NCBI RefSeq assembly: GCF_014332695.1
Contig: NZ_MBUA01000030.1
Span: 62,001 to 126,000, forward strand
Source: Flavihumibacter stibioxidans
GTDB taxonomy: Bacteria > Bacteroidota > Bacteroidia > Chitinophagales > Chitinophagaceae
Reading direction: 5' to 3'
Length of the DNA stretch: 64,000 nucleotides
Each line of letters starts with the position of its first letter. Positions within the stretch are counted from its first letter, which is position 1. The position numbers were made by a program, and so were the translations under genes. The notes beneath the pieces are model-generated. The model was not told the DNA's origin and made no database searches. It worked only from the letters and a program-made list of their open reading frames with translations. Positions 24,223 through 33,659 of this stretch are shown here, in pieces.

Positions 24223-25742
24223 GTGTGGATGGATCTGAGTGATACCACCCGAACCGATTTCATATTTCCTCCGGCAGGCAAATTCAACCGAAAGCGGGAA
24301 TAGGGACTGGAGGGAAAAAACAATTCCGTCATCACGGTGAGGCCTTTATCGGCGAACAATTCGATGGAACTCTGGTCTACCAGCAGGGTTACCTTACGGC
24401 CTGGCGTAGCCGAAAATACCGGAGCGCTGTGCCTTCCCGCGAATTCCTTGTGGAATGAGCTGGCTCCTGAGCGGCTCCTGTCGATATAGTATTGGCCTGA
24501 TGCCTTGTCAAAACCCAATTCCAACTCCTCTCCCACCTCGTTGGAAAACACCAGGTTCCAGGCGGATAAGCCGGTCGCATCCAATTCAATGAGCGCCGGC
24601 AATTGGATGGGTGCCGGCGAAGGCAACAACTCAGTTTCAGGGGCCCCGATATTCCGGTACAACCTGGGCTTCCCTTCCAGCCTTTTCAATTCCGGCACCG
24701 GCCGGGATGCCAGCAGGAGCTTATCCCCTGCTGCCTGCAGACTAAGTTCCCGGGGAACTGTCATCGCATTGCGCCAGTTCTTGGTAGGCACTTCATTGGC
24801 ATAGTTCCAGTTGCTCATCCAGCCGATCAATATGCGACGGTCGCCGGTATTGCTCCAGGTGATACCCGCATAATTATCCGGACCAAAATCCATCCAACGT
24901 GGATCAGTATGCGAAGCAACAAACCTGCTGCCGTCAAAATCGCCCAGGAAGTATTGCGTACCGGAACCACCATTAGGCGCTCCCGGGTTCAGGTTTACGA
25001 TCAGTACCCAGATTTTTTTACCGTTATAATCGAATGCAACCAAATCGGGACATTCCCACACACCGCCGTGTGCGCCAAGGTTTTTCCCGAATTCAGATTC
25101 GTATTTCCAGTTCTTTAAATCAGGGGAGGAATAAAATTCGATCTGGTCTTTCACGGCCAGGGTCATGATCCACTTTTTACCGGGCTCATACCACAATACC
25201 TTGGGGTCACGGAAATCAGTGCTCTCCGGTTTCCGCAAAACGGGGTTGCCGGCATATTTCGTCCAGGTCTTTCCTTCGTCGTTGCTGTAAGCCAGGCTCT
25301 GGTACTGGAAATTCTTTCCGCCTGTTTGTGACGGATCAACATGGTGGGTAAAAATGGCCACCAGCGGGCCTTTCCCATCGCGGCCGAATCCGGAGGTGTT
25401 ATTCCTGTCATACACAGCACTGCCGGAAAAAATAAAACCCAGGGTGTCGGGATACAGTTTAATGGACTGTTCTTCCCAATGAACGAGGTCCTTGCTGGTT
25501 GCATGTCCCCAGTGCATTGGCCCCCAGGTGGTGCCCCCGGGATAATGCTGATAGAACAAATGATAAACCCCATTGTGGTACACCATTCCATTGGGATCAT
25601 TCACCCAATGTTTCTTTGGTGAGAAATGAATCTGCGGACGGTATGGTTCCTGGTGCCATGGCAGGGTATCCTGGGCAAGGCTGGTGGAGTAATGGCTGGT
25701 GATTGCCGTCAGTATCGCCAGGTATATCGATATTTTTTTCAT
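24216..25742 (-). CDS. Secreted GH32 fructanase (levanase/exo-inulinase/invertase)
   Basis: A 508-residue glycoside hydrolase with a signal peptide (to about residue 24). GH32 catalytic motifs are all present: nucleophile Asp49 in WVNDPNG, transition-state Asp in FRDPKV (about 180) and acid/base Glu in WECPDL (about 232). A C-terminal beta-sandwich (about 350-505) ends the protein, as in the family. It hydrolyses beta-fructosyl bonds of sucrose, inulin or levan. No SusC/SusD pair is nearby, so it is not a full fructan locus; the MFS carrier at 22209 may serve the released sugar. Confidence 0.94.
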   Translation of the reverse strand: MKKISIYLAILTAITSHYSTSLAQDTLPWHQEPYRPQIHFSPKKHWVNDPNGMVYHNGVYHLFYQHYPGGTTWGPMHWGHATSKDLVHWEEQSIKLYPDTLGFIFSGSAVYDRNNTSGFGRDGKGPLVAIFTHHVDPSQTGGKNFQYQSLAYSNDEGKTWTKYAGNPVLRKPESTDFRDPKVLWYEPGKKWIMTLAVKDQIEFYSSPDLKNWKYESEFGKNLGAHGGVWECPDLVAFDYNGKKIWVLIVNLNPGAPNGGSGTQYFLGDFDGSRFVASHTDPRWMDFGPDNYAGITWSNTGDRRILIGWMSNWNYANEVPTKNWRNAMTVPRELSLQAAGDKLLLASRPVPELKRLEGKPRLYRNIGAPETELLPSPAPIQLPALIELDATGLSAWNLVFSNEVGEELELGFDKASGQYYIDRSRSGASSFHKEFAGRHSAPVFSATPGRKVTLLVDQSSIELFADKGLTVMTELFFPSSPYSRFRLNLPAGGNMKSVRVVSLRSIHTH

Positions 25743-25758
25743 GGTGTGTTTTTTTAAA

Positions 25759-25810
25759 AGTGTCTGACGTTTAGGATTACTGAATTCACCGGACGCAAAC
25801 GTCAGACACT
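25759..25810. repeat. GTCTGACGT palindrome, looped type
   Basis: AGTGTCTGACGTTT (25759-25772) pairs with AAACGTCAGACACT (25797-25810) around a 24-nt loop beginning AGGATTACTGAATTC. It lies 11 bp beyond the stop codon of the minus-strand dehydrogenase gene and 16 bp before the GH32 start codon on the same strand, so as RNA it could end the first transcript. Confidence 0.93.
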
Positions 25811-25821
25811 ATTCAAGACAC

Positions 25822-28800
25822 CTAAAGAGTGGAAAGAAAACTTACCACATCACGGATCTCTTTTTTACTGAGGACCTGCTTCATATCCGGCATGCTGGAA
25901 GATGCGTTAATCCTTTTCTCCACCAGGTTTTTGGGAATGGTTTCGTTTGGCCCATCCCCTGTTTTGATCACCAGGGATGCCCCATTTTCCTCCATCAGCA
26001 CACCTGATATCATTTTACCATCCTTCATTTTCAGTGTCACCATCGCAAAGCCCGGTGCCAGCCGGGCACTGGGATTGATCAGGGCCTCCAGCAACTGGGG
26101 TCTTGTGAGCCTGGTTGAAACCTCATTCAGTCGGGGACCAGCATTTCCACCATAATCATCAATGGCATGACAGCGGATACACTGCGCCGCCTGGTTTCGG
26201 AAAAATATTCCCCTGCCCCTCTCCGGATTGCCGCCATAAAGGCTGCCGGCATAAGCTGCTGAAGACGCATCAGGCGACAGCTTTGCACTAAGTTCGTCAT
26301 ACCTGGTTTTTAATGCCACAGAGCGGGTGCTGTCAATGGCCTCTGACAGTTCAATTAAGATATCCGGTGACAGTTCGCCCTTTGACATCTTATCCAGTTG
26401 TTGCCCGAAGACGGCAACCTGTGCAGCTCCGGCAGGCATATTACCCAATGTCAGGAGTGCAGCCTGTTTTTCCTCTGACGACCTGGTATTGATCACATTT
26501 GCCAGCAAGTCAACCATCAGGTCTGTGGGTAATGGCGTTTTCCCCAGCAGGTCAATTCCAACAACCCTCACTGATTTTTCCTTATCTGAAAGTGCCTGTT
26601 TGATGGCATCAGCCATGTGTTCCGATTTCAGGTTCGACAGCGCTTCCAGTGCAGCGATCCTTACCCCGGAATCAGAATCTTTTTTTAGCAGGGATGCCAG
26701 TACCGGATCTGCTTCACGGATCTGAAGCTTGTTCACAGCTTTTGTTGCGGCGAGCCTGATCTGCGCATTTTTATGCTGCATCAGGCTCAGTAAAGGTCCT
26801 GATGTTTTCGCCCTTACAGGAGCTGGATCCCTTTCGACCGGCCCTCTCAGCCTCCCGTCTACCCTGTCAAGCACCGATGGTTTTATCCAGGTGCTCAATG
26901 CCGCAATTGCCTCCAGCCGCATATTAAGCGGATGGCCCTCCTTTTGCGCATAGACAAGCAGGTTGTGCATGGCCGCTTCCGTTCCCACACGCAGGTTTGC
27001 ATTGATCATACGCCGGGTTAGCGCTTCATTAGAAAAGACAGTTTTGTTCAGCAAATTGCCAAGGGCCGGCAGGGAAGCCGTAATGGAAAGATCATCATTG
27101 ATTGCCCTTGCTGCTTCGGTCACAATATATTCGTCCGAATCGGCCAAAAATTCGCTTACTCCCGGATGCCCCATCCTCCGCAAAGCCACTACTGCAGCGA
27201 TGCGCAAGGCCCTTGAACTATCTTTTGACAAAGCCACCACCGGCCCGGGTTTTCCGATACGTGCAAGTGCCAGGCTGCCGGCATGCCGCAGGTAGGCATC
27301 CTCATCATTATTGGCCCGCAGCATGTCTATGATGGGCTGGATGGATGGCTCATAGGCAATTCTCCCCAGGGCTTCCGCTGCAAAAAAACGGGCACGGCTA
27401 TACGAATCTTTCAGCAATGGCACCAGGGCGGATCCTGCTTCCTTATAACGAATATCGCCCAGCCATTTAGCCACCTGCGCCCTGATTTCATCATCCTTAT
27501 CCTTCAGGTAAGGTAGCAGGATGGCAGCATGTTTGCTTTGTTTGCGGGCCAGCTGACTGATTCCCCAGACAGCATGCACCCTTGCCAATTGGTTTCCGGT
27601 CTGCTGCAGCTGTTGTGAAAAAACAGTCACCGATGCTTCTCCCCTTTTTACCAGTTCAAATTGTGCTTTTAAACGTACCCGCATATCCGCATTACCAAGG
27701 TAGCCTGCCAACTGATCAGGCTTAAGATTTTTGAAATCAGCTTCCAGCAATGATTTGGTCAGCTTTCTTTCGGGTAGGGCCGCGCCGGCTTTATCATCCA
27801 GTTTCCAGATACGGCCGAAAGGACCGGTTCCCCATCCTTCAATCCAATCTGCCACATACAATGCTCCGTCCGGACCAAAATCAAGTCCAGTAGGCAATAC
27901 ACCACCGACTATTTTTTCTGTTTCGCCCAGTTCAAAACCCGCGCCTTTCTGTTTCAGTGTAAAGCTGTGAATACCGGATCCGGCCGGGGTTCCAACAAAT
28001 TCCGCAACGAAGAAATGGTTTTTATACCGGGGGCCCAATGCGGTTCCGGGATTGTACACAAATCCAGCCGGGCCACTTACATAGTTGGCAATACAGGGTG
28101 TGATATATGCTGCCTGCCCTTCGAAACGGGGCAGGTACATTTTTTCATCCATCCAGACTTTATAGCTATTGTTATTGGGATCATTGTATTTGCCGTATTG
28201 CCAGTTTGACCTCCAGCCTGCGTCCGAGCCATTTACGATATAAACCAGTCTTTCCTTTTCACCGGCATGGTCGCCATCATTGTCCTCGCTGACAAGGTTA
28301 CCATATTCATCGAAAGTGAACTCATGGGTGTTGCGTAACCCCGCTGCAAATATTTCAAAATCGCTGCCATCCGGATTGGAGCGGGCGATTACACCGCTAT
28401 TAGGGTGCTCCCATTTCTCTCCATCTGGTCCCTTGCCATTGAACCCGATATCACCGATCTGCCAGTAAATCTTACCGTCAGGACCCATTTCCACGCCTGA
28501 CATTCCATGACCACTGAATCCGACATGCACCCCGTAGCCGGTGGAAATGGACGTTTTTTCATCGGCAATTCCATCACCATTTTTATCCTTCATTCGCCAC
28601 AGGTCAGGTGCTACGGCCACAAAGAGATCGTCGCCATCGGCCAGCACACCACCTGCAACATCTGTGACCTCATCATGAAAATCATCCACCACCAGTTGTG
28701 ACTGGTCTGCAACGCCGTCGCCGTTCAGGTCAACCAGCCTGTAAACGTTTTCCTTTTCAACAGTCAGGTCACGCCAGTCACGCGAGCTGTCACCGTTCAC

Positions 28801-29205
28801 ATCTGTCAGCCATTCATTGCGGGAGCTGTTTTCCGGCGACAATTCGGTGTGCAGGAATTTTCGTCTGTCCTCTACCGTTTGAAGGCTGATGGAGGCGATT
28901 TCCCAGTCGCGATGACCACGGATATCGAACTCTGAATTCACCTGCCGATTGGTTTTGGTATAATAGAGCCTGCCCTGGTCATCAATATCGATGGCAATGG
29001 GCGAAATTACCAGGGAGTCGATGCCCCATAAACCAATAGTCAATCCATCAGACAGTTGTGGCTTGATGACTGCTCCCACAGAATCTGAGAACCTGGCAGA
29101 TATGGCAGGGTCAAATTGTTTGATACGCAGGTCAGTTGTTTCCTGTTTGCAGGAAACCATATTAAATACAAGCGGCAGCAACAGCAACCAGCAGGCTTTT
29201 TTCAT
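25822..29205 (-). CDS. Lipoprotein with dehydrogenase-type beta-propeller, HEAT repeats and cytochrome c domain
   Basis: A 1127-residue lipoprotein (FNMVSCKQE at the N-terminus). Three parts are visible: a propeller of the 'putative membrane-bound dehydrogenase' type with repeated Asp-rich loops (DVNGDSSRDW, DLNGDGVADQ, DKNGDGIADE) over about 20-480; HEAT-like helical repeats over about 490-960; and a C-terminal cytochrome c with QCIRCHAID about 120 residues before the end. This architecture is common in Planctomycetes and some Bacteroidota and is taken as a periplasmic sugar-oxidising enzyme passing electrons to the respiratory chain; the substrate is unknown. Start at 29205 is preferred because it gives a proper lipoprotein signal. 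Confidence 0.88.
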   Translation of the reverse strand: MKKACWLLLLPLVFNMVSCKQETTDLRIKQFDPAISARFSDSVGAVIKPQLSDGLTIGLWGIDSLVISPIAIDIDDQGRLYYTKTNRQVNSEFDIRGHRDWEIASISLQTVEDRRKFLHTELSPENSSRNEWLTDVNGDSSRDWRDLTVEKENVYRLVDLNGDGVADQSQLVVDDFHDEVTDVAGGVLADGDDLFVAVAPDLWRMKDKNGDGIADEKTSISTGYGVHVGFSGHGMSGVEMGPDGKIYWQIGDIGFNGKGPDGEKWEHPNSGVIARSNPDGSDFEIFAAGLRNTHEFTFDEYGNLVSEDNDGDHAGEKERLVYIVNGSDAGWRSNWQYGKYNDPNNNSYKVWMDEKMYLPRFEGQAAYITPCIANYVSGPAGFVYNPGTALGPRYKNHFFVAEFVGTPAGSGIHSFTLKQKGAGFELGETEKIVGGVLPTGLDFGPDGALYVADWIEGWGTGPFGRIWKLDDKAGAALPERKLTKSLLEADFKNLKPDQLAGYLGNADMRVRLKAQFELVKRGEASVTVFSQQLQQTGNQLARVHAVWGISQLARKQSKHAAILLPYLKDKDDEIRAQVAKWLGDIRYKEAGSALVPLLKDSYSRARFFAAEALGRIAYEPSIQPIIDMLRANNDEDAYLRHAGSLALARIGKPGPVVALSKDSSRALRIAAVVALRRMGHPGVSEFLADSDEYIVTEAARAINDDLSITASLPALGNLLNKTVFSNEALTRRMINANLRVGTEAAMHNLLVYAQKEGHPLNMRLEAIAALSTWIKPSVLDRVDGRLRGPVERDPAPVRAKTSGPLLSLMQHKNAQIRLAATKAVNKLQIREADPVLASLLKKDSDSGVRIAALEALSNLKSEHMADAIKQALSDKEKSVRVVGIDLLGKTPLPTDLMVDLLANVINTRSSEEKQAALLTLGNMPAGAAQVAVFGQQLDKMSKGELSPDILIELSEAIDSTRSVALKTRYDELSAKLSPDASSAAYAGSLYGGNPERGRGIFFRNQAAQCIRCHAIDDYGGNAGPRLNEVSTRLTRPQLLEALINPSARLAPGFAMVTLKMKDGKMISGVLMEENGASLVIKTGDGPNETIPKNLVEKRINASSSMPDMKQVLSKKEIRDVVSFLSTL

Positions 29206-29325
29206 TTCATGAAGTTTATCAGTAAACAATCCAGGTTTAAAATAGTCATTCCCACACTTATTACAAAAGGATTTTATGCAATAAGGCCTGGATTACCGAC
29301 GAAAAAAGCCCGCAGCCCCCCCACC

Positions 29326-29380
29326 CGTCTGACGTGCGTCTGACATACGTCTGACGTACGTCAGACGCGCGTCAGACGCG
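29326..29380. repeat. GTCTGACGT palindrome, spacerless type
   Basis: Three direct CGTCTGAC units (29326, 29337, 29348) meet two inverted GTCAGACGC units (from 29361 and 29371). The centre is a loop-free palindrome at about 29358/29359. It abuts the TAA (29381-29383) of the DJ-1-like gene, with no base between, and precedes the dehydrogenase gene on the same strand by 120 bp. Confidence 0.88.
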
Positions 29381-29947
29381 TTAAATCCCAAGCAACCGGT
29401 AAAACTGCTTTAATATGGCAGGGTGACCGGGCCAGGCCGGGGAAGTGGTCAGGTTGCCTTCCGTGATCGCCTCTGAAACCGGTATCTCCCGGTAATTTCC
29501 TCCGGCGAGGGTAATTTCCGGACCAACGGCAGGATAGGCCGTAAGGGTTCGTCCCTTCACCACACCGGCGGCAGTAAGGATTTGTATACCATGGCAAATG
29601 GCCGCAACAGGTTTTCCCGTATCAAAAAAGTGGCGGGTAAATTCAAGCACTTTGCTGTTCAGCCTGGTGTACTCCGGCGCACGACCACCACAGACATACA
29701 AGCCGTCATAATCCGCAGGATTTACCTCATCAAAGTTTTTATTGATGGTGAAATTATGCCCCCTCAATTCCGCATAGGTCTGGAAACCGATAAAATCATG
29801 AATGGCGGTGGCAATATATTCACCCGATTTTTTACCCGGACAAACAGCATGCACTTCAAGGCCTAAGGACTGCAGTGCCTGGAAAGGAACCATTACTTCA
29901 TAGTCTTCCACGAAATCGCCTGTCAGCATTAAAATTTTCTTGCCCAT
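29381..29947 (-). CDS. DJ-1/PfpI family protein
   Basis: A 188-residue class I glutamine amidotransferase-like protein. The nucleophile elbow is [10 protein letters not shown] (Cys near 116), and the N-terminus [15 protein letters not shown] with [13 protein letters not shown] fits the DJ-1/PfpI fold. Family members act as deglycases, chaperones or peptidases; the activity here cannot be told. It stands alone on the minus strand, with the spacerless palindrome touching its stop codon. Confidence 0.9.
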   Translation of the reverse strand: MGKKILMLTGDFVEDYEVMVPFQALQSLGLEVHAVCPGKKSGEYIATAIHDFIGFQTYAELRGHNFTINKNFDEVNPADYDGLYVCGGRAPEYTRLNSKVLEFTRHFFDTGKPVAAICHGIQILTAAGVVKGRTLTAYPAVGPEITLAGGNYREIPVSEAITEGNLTTSPAWPGHPAILKQFYRLLGI

Positions 29948-30033
29948 AAGATTTGTTTTAAAATAAAAGATTCACCAATGTAGTAAATCCGGCGGCAAAA
30001 AAATATGACCTGAAACCAGCGCTCCCAGACATT

Positions 30034-31329
30034 TTATGCAGCGGCATTCAACACCTTATCCAGCTGCTTTGAGTCCAGCTGTTTATCCCATCGCGCCACA
30101 ACGATTGTGGCCACAGCATTACCAACCAGGTTGGTCAGGGCCCGGGCTTCCGACATGAACCTGTCGACACCAAGGATCAGGGTCATACCTGCCACCGGCA
30201 CTTCCGGAACAACGGCAAGTGTGGCAGCAAGAGTAATAAAACCGGCGCCGGTAACCCCGGCAGCACCTTTGGAACTGAGCATGGCCACTAACAGGAGTAC
30301 CACCTGGCTCCCTAAAGGCAGGTCAATATTACAAGCCTGTGCAATAAACAGGGCTGCCATGGTCATGTAAATATTCGTACCATCAAGGTTGAATGAATAA
30401 CCTGTTGGGATTACCAGTCCTACCACCTGTTTTTCACAACCGGCCCTTTCCATTTTCCGCATCAGGGTTGGCAGGGCAGCCTCAGATGAACTGGTTCCGA
30501 GTACCAGGAATAGTTCTTCCTTAATATAGCGCAGGAGTTTAAAGATAGAGAAGCCATTGTACCAGGCAACCAGTCCAAGCACCACCACCACGAACAAAAC
30601 TGAAGTGGCATAAAAAGTAACAACCAATGCTGCCAGGTTAACAATTGAATCGATCCCGTATTTACCAATGGTAAAAGCCATGGCGCCGAAAGCCCCCAGG
30701 GGAGCCAGTTTCATCAGTATCTCCACCACCTTGAAAACAGGATGTGTAACGGCATGCAGAAAATCGATCACCATTTTACTTTTTTCTGCAGTAAGGGAAA
30801 GCCCCACTCCAAATAATATCGCAGCGAACAATACCTGCAGGATATTGCTGCCCGTAAGTGGACTCATGAGCGTTTGCGGAATGATGTTCAGTACAAAATT
30901 AATCAACGTGGAATCATGCGCTGCGGATACGTACTTTTTAATCTCATTGGTATCAAGGGTGGACGGATCAATATTCAATCCATTTCCGGGCTGTACCAGG
31001 TTACTGATAATCATTCCCACAATCAGTGCCAGCGTGGAAAAGGTAAGAAAATATAACATGGATTTGCCTGCCACCCGGCCTACCTTATTGAGGTCGCTCA
31101 TAGATGCAATGCCCACTGAAACCGTCAGGAAAATTACGGGGGCAATGATCATCTTGATCAACTGGATGAATCCATCACCCAGGGGCTTCATTTGTTCACC
31201 TAGGGTGGGATAAAAATATCCAAGAGCAACACCAATGGCGATGGCCACCAGTACCTGAACATACAGGATTTTATGAAGAGGCTTTTTATCACCCGGTACA
31301 CTTTCATTAACCTGATCCTGCTGAATCAT
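30034..31329 (-). CDS. Dicarboxylate/amino acid:cation symporter (DctA/GltP type)
   Basis: A 431-residue inner-membrane symporter of the DAACS family. Typical elements are the N-terminal [14 protein letters not shown], the HP1 serine-rich motif [12 protein letters not shown] (about residue 277), the TM7 motif [13 protein letters not shown] (about 312) with bound-substrate residues, and the HP2 region [12 protein letters not shown]. It imports C4-dicarboxylates, glutamate or aspartate with Na+ or H+. Single gene; the 212-bp gap to the divergent TPR kinase is AT-rich and shows no clear site. Confidence 0.92.
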   Translation of the reverse strand: MIQQDQVNESVPGDKKPLHKILYVQVLVAIAIGVALGYFYPTLGEQMKPLGDGFIQLIKMIIAPVIFLTVSVGIASMSDLNKVGRVAGKSMLYFLTFSTLALIVGMIISNLVQPGNGLNIDPSTLDTNEIKKYVSAAHDSTLINFVLNIIPQTLMSPLTGSNILQVLFAAILFGVGLSLTAEKSKMVIDFLHAVTHPVFKVVEILMKLAPLGAFGAMAFTIGKYGIDSIVNLAALVVTFYATSVLFVVVVLGLVAWYNGFSIFKLLRYIKEELFLVLGTSSSEAALPTLMRKMERAGCEKQVVGLVIPTGYSFNLDGTNIYMTMAALFIAQACNIDLPLGSQVVLLLVAMLSSKGAAGVTGAGFITLAATLAVVPEVPVAGMTLILGVDRFMSEARALTNLVGNAVATIVVARWDKQLDSKQLDKVLNAAA

Positions 31330-31541
31330 AAATTTTAATCAATTTGTTTTAAACCTGCACTTAAAAGACTTACCAATTCAGCCCCTTCAGATGACAATGG
31401 TGATACCGTACAAATAAAAATAATAAAAATAATCCCAAATTACCGGCGCAGCAAACTCCCATTCATGTAAGAGCCCAAAACTATGACCCGTCAATTAATA
31501 ATTTTATACGATTTATATAAGAGGAATCAATTACCATAGCA

Positions 31542-33449
31542 ATGAATAAAGCGATAATCTGTTCTCTTTGTTTACTCGGCTCCATTCACGGTTTTAGCCA
31601 GGACACTGCCACGCAGAATATTTTATCTGCCAGGGATGACTCGGCAAAAGTGATCCGGCTTGCAGATTATGCCTATTCCTTCGTTGATTCAGATAAGGAA
31701 AAAGCCCGGAGACTATATGATGAACTGATGAGGGTCAGTAAGAAACTGGATTACCCCTATTGGATCGGGATGACCTGGTTCAACCTTGGTTATATGCATT
31801 CAAAGGAGGCAAAGGACAGGGAAGCCATCCAGGATTTCAACACAGCGCTGCAATACCTGGAAAAAACAAATCGAATTGACCAGGTTGCCAGCTGCCATCT
31901 TAATATAGGAGCCATTTCAGAAAGAATTGGAGACATCGGTCAAAAGATTAACTCCATGATGGAGGCCATCAGACTGCTGGAACCAACAAAGTATAAAGAC
32001 CTGCTGATGTATGCCTATAACGGGGTGGGTGTTTCCTTTTATAACATGAACGATTTTTACAAGGGAGAAGTCTATTTCAAGAAATCGATTCAGATAGGCC
32101 GGGAGATCAAGGATTCCACCTCTATTATCAGTGCGCTGTACGGAGTAGCCAATTGTATCTCCTCTTCCGGAAAGTTTGAAGCAGCAGTACCTTTTGCGAA
32201 GGAATCGCTGGAAATTGCCCTGGCCACCAAAAATGATTATAACCTCAGCGTAGCCAACGCCTGCCTGTCGCAGTTGTACAGGAAATGGGGGAAGGGCCTG
32301 CTGGCAATTGAGCATGCCAGAAAAAGCTTTGGGCATGCCAAAGCCTGTGATGACAAGCACTATCAGCTCATCGGCCTGATGGATATGGCAGATGGCTATG
32401 GGTTATTGAAGGATCACAAAAAACGGATTGAATACCTGAACCAGGCATTGACAATAGCCCGGGAAAGCGGAACGGTTCTCCAGCTGGATGATATCTATAA
32501 AGGTTTATCCGAAGCATATGAAGGAGAGGGAAATTACCAGAAAGCGCTTGACTACTACAAGCAATCTATCGTCAACCTCGACAGTACCAACAATTTAGAG
32601 AACAGGAAAAATGTGGCGGAACTGGAGATCCGCTACCAGACAGCACAGAAAGAAATTCAATTACAGAAGAGCCGGCAATATACCCTGCTCAGTATTGGCG
32701 CAGCCCTGGTAACTTTACTGGTTGCGGGATTGATCTTCCTGCAATACAAAAGCAGGAAAAAATTGCACGAACGTCAACTGCAGTCTTTACAGAAAGACAG
32801 CGAAATACAGCAGTTGCACGCCCTTATGCAGGGCGAAGAAAAAGAACGCAGCAGGATCGCAAAAGACTTACACGACGGAGTGGCAGGGATGCTGGCGGCG
32901 GCCAAAATGCATCTGGAAAGTGTGGGCTCAGAACAGGAAGCGTTCACAAAGGATACTGAATATGTAAAGGGTATCGGGTTATTGAACGACGCCGCGGTGG
33001 AATTACGTAAAACATCACACAACCTGATGCCAGAGGTCTTAATTCAGTACGGGCTTGACCAGGCAATCCGCAGGTATTGCAATAATATCAACAGTGGCAG
33101 GACTTTGTCGGTGGAGTACAATTCACTGGGCAAGATCGGCAGGTTCAATAACAGTTTTGAATTGTCTGTTTACCGGATCGTACAGGAACTGCTGAATAAT
33201 ATTGTAAAGCACTCCAGGGCTAAAGAGGCAATTGTTCAGGTAAGCCGGTACGATGGCATTTTGTCAATCACCATTGAGGATAACGGGGTAGGATTCAGTG
33301 CAGGAAAGGATCAGCCGGAAGGCATGGGATTAAAGAGCCTGTCGTCCAGGGTAAAGGCAATTAACGGAAAAATGGAACTTGTTTCAGAACCGGGGAGTGG
33401 CGTGAGTGCCTATCTGGAATTTGACCTGATGGGGCTGGATAAAAAATAA
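31542..33449 (+). CDS. TPR-containing membrane sensor histidine kinase (HisKA_3)
   Basis: A 635-residue kinase with a signal peptide (ending HGFSQ). Periplasmic TPR repeats cover about 60-350, for example AIQDFNTALQYLEKTNRIDQ and YQKALDYYKQSIVNLDS. One membrane helix follows at about 383-402 (LLSIGAALVTLLVAGLIFL), then a coiled coil, the HisKA_3 block RSRIAKDLHDGVAG (His about 444) and an HATPase ending with VYRIVQELLNNIVKHS and EDNGVGF. It is NarX-like and should partner a NarL-type regulator, but none is adjacent, so it is an orphan here. TPRs probably bind a periplasmic protein. Confidence 0.9.
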   Translation: MNKAIICSLCLLGSIHGFSQDTATQNILSARDDSAKVIRLADYAYSFVDSDKEKARRLYDELMRVSKKLDYPYWIGMTWFNLGYMHSKEAKDREAIQDFNTALQYLEKTNRIDQVASCHLNIGAISERIGDIGQKINSMMEAIRLLEPTKYKDLLMYAYNGVGVSFYNMNDFYKGEVYFKKSIQIGREIKDSTSIISALYGVANCISSSGKFEAAVPFAKESLEIALATKNDYNLSVANACLSQLYRKWGKGLLAIEHARKSFGHAKACDDKHYQLIGLMDMADGYGLLKDHKKRIEYLNQALTIARESGTVLQLDDIYKGLSEAYEGEGNYQKALDYYKQSIVNLDSTNNLENRKNVAELEIRYQTAQKEIQLQKSRQYTLLSIGAALVTLLVAGLIFLQYKSRKKLHERQLQSLQKDSEIQQLHALMQGEEKERSRIAKDLHDGVAGMLAAAKMHLESVGSEQEAFTKDTEYVKGIGLLNDAAVELRKTSHNLMPEVLIQYGLDQAIRRYCNNINSGRTLSVEYNSLGKIGRFNNSFELSVYRIVQELLNNIVKHSRAKEAIVQVSRYDGILSITIEDNGVGFSAGKDQPEGMGLKSLSSRVKAINGKMELVSEPGSGVSAYLEFDLMGLDKK

Positions 33450-33486
33450 ACGGAACAAATCAGTTGTATTGATCTGTCCCGTTTTC
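33448..33486. terminator. Imperfect bidirectional terminator
   Basis: AAACGG (33448-33453) and ACA/ATCA segments pair with TGAT, TGT and CCGTTTT (to 33485) in a stem with mismatches, followed by TTTTCC. It follows the TPR kinase stop at once and, in reverse, the 3' end of tRNA-Ser. Confidence 0.5.
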
Positions 33487-33489
33487 CTG

Positions 33490-33580
33490 CGGTGAGGGAG
33501 GGATTCGAACCCTCGGTACAAGTTTAAGCTCGTACAACGGTTTAGCAAACCGGCCCTTTCGGCCACTCAGGCACCTCACC
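33490..33580 (-). tRNA. tRNA-Ser (anticodon GCT)
   Basis: A 91-nt class II tRNA on the minus strand: acceptor GGTGAGG/CCTCACC with discriminator G, D arm with GCCTGAGTGGCCGAAAGGGC, anticodon stem CGGTT/AACCG with GCT, a long variable arm (TTGTACGAGCTTAAACTTGTAC region) and T arm GAGGG TTCGAAT CCCTC. CCA is not encoded. Confidence 0.97.
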
Positions 33581-33610
33581 TACCGACCCTGAAACTGGTT
33601 CAAGGGGACG

Positions 33611-33643
33611 CAAAAATAGGGATTTAACCATTTATCTCCCAAA
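33611..33643 (-). promoter_or_regulatory. Promoter of tRNA-Ser
   Basis: On the minus strand TTTG (33643-33640) is followed after 21 bp by TATTTTTG (33618-33611), a full Bacteroidota consensus. The leader of about 24 nt carries GTTTCAGGGTC, also found before tRNA-Pro. The promoter lies in the 79-bp gap between dnaA and the tRNA. Confidence 0.7.
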
Positions 33644-33659
33644 AAATTGCGGCAAATTT

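Noticed and set aside
22209-25742. Fructan polysaccharide utilisation locus
   Set aside because: Only one GH32 gene and one MFS carrier are present; there is no SusC/SusD pair, fructokinase or hybrid two-component regulator.
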